In this document: positions 63,176-64,000 of the stretch, piece by piece
Layout: every line of letters begins with the position of its first letter
How positions within the stretch are numbered: position 1 is the stretch's first letter
Assembly (NCBI GenBank): GCA_020055645.1
Contig: CM034546.1
Span: 101,990,001-102,054,000 of the forward strand
DNA length: 64,000 nt
Reading direction: 5' to 3'
From: Tomocerus qinae
Taxonomy: Eukaryota; Arthropoda; Collembola; Entomobryomorpha; Tomoceridae
Program-made: the position numbers and the translations under genes
The notes under the pieces: model-generated
What the model saw: only the letters and a program-made list of their open reading frames with translations
What the model was told of the DNA's origin: nothing
The model's database searches: none

Positions 63176-64000
63176 AATTTAAAAATTTGTGAATTAAATT
63201 GCCTTGTGTAAATAATTGGTTTTTAACTTACATAATGGTAACAATAATTAATTAAGTACTTCTGTTAGTTAAGGTTATAAGTTATAGTATCTCATTGGTT
63301 CTTTTTGTGATTGGTTAGTAATAATTTATTATTCTTCAACACTTGATATCGTTTTCTGTATATATATTGGTGATCAGTTTGAAATTCAAAACAATAATAA
63401 TGATGTAAAATATGAAATTCTGAAACATTGCTCATTGGAATTGGAAAATTTAATAAATGTTCCGATGTCTTCCTAATTTGATCTTTACCTTCTAATTTAA
63501 ACTATTGAAGAACCAATATTTTGTATGAAATTGTTTTTTCAATGAATGAAATAGACACTATTCTACATTCTACATTTAATTCATGAAAAATTGCTTGGCA
63601 TGCATGAGATAAATATACATCACCAGAATCTTCAGTTTATTACGAAAATAGATTTAAACAAGTTTCTTATACTTACAGTCTAAATAAACAGTATTTGTAG
63701 ATAATTATTTTGCAGTAATTACGAGGGAGAATAGTAGGTCAACTTATGCATGCGAAATGTGAACTTATCTTTTGACTTGTGTAAGGATGAGATTTTACGT
63801 GAGTACAAGTTAATTTTAGCACTATTACAGAATATTATTACAAAATATTGTATGTATGCTTGCAGACATGAATCATATAGACGAAAGCTTACATTAACCA
63901 GAGGGTAAAACAGACGCTTTATGAGTGATTGATATTGCCATTACAAAGTATATACACTTTCATGCGAAACCGACGTCAGTAAACCTGCATTTTGGCTACA
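63176..64000. other. Intergenic to the right edge, nothing seen
   Basis: AT-rich sequence with no open frame, repeat or RNA gene I can support. Confidence 0.55.

Overview
This window is eukaryotic nuclear DNA. It is AT-rich, its protein-coding genes are broken by GT-AG introns (many under 100 bp, one about 9 kb), and it carries polyadenylation signals and two ribosomal-protein genes. The opsin at the right end is of the arthropod long-wavelength rhabdomeric type, so the source is an arthropod. A hexapod, possibly a springtail-like lineage, fits the mix of compact genes and long introns, but that placement is inference and the sequence does not prove it. No prokaryotic, organellar, viral or CRISPR signature was seen.

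Layout. Positions 299-744 hold the 3' part of RpL23 (uL14); its 5' exons lie beyond the left edge. Positions 845-18330 are gene-poor and contain three unrelated, unrecognised two-exon genes for secreted proteins (4305-6156, 9112-10230, 16868-18233), all on the + strand. Positions 18330-27100 have no gene I can support, only two exon-like islands and a likely 5' UTR exon of the next gene. Positions 27191-43183 hold one large gene for a Dbl-family Rho GEF of the MCF2L/DBS type (low-complexity N terminus, Sec14-like, spectrin-like, DH, PH and SH3 regions), with a 9-kb first coding intron. After another desert, RFC5 (- strand, 46885-48981) is divergent from RpL8 (+ strand, 50107-51303). Then follow, head to tail on the + strand, an unrecognised RRM-like nuclear protein (52680-57779), DNAAF3 (57954-59887) and a long-wavelength opsin (60783-63004) with 12 coding exons.

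The genes are not a pathway. Translation (RpL23, RpL8), DNA replication clamp loading (RFC5), cytoplasmic assembly of axonemal dynein (DNAAF3), Rho GTPase signalling (MCF2L-like) and phototransduction (opsin) simply neighbour each other. Exon coordinates were worked out by hand from splice signals, reading-frame continuity and remembered family sequences. In every multi-exon model the exon lengths sum to a multiple of three.

The most unusual things are: a 203-bp GC-rich hairpin element inside an RpL8 intron; a period-10 degenerate repeat in an intron of the RRM-like gene; two near-identical modules of 46-47 residues in that same unrecognised protein; 19- and 13-nt microexons and an HEK-to-HEQ change in the opsin; and an RCSI-like site ahead of a TATA box upstream of the opsin. 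No wholly new biological system could be demonstrated; the RRM-like protein and the three secreted orphans are the best candidates for undescribed biology.
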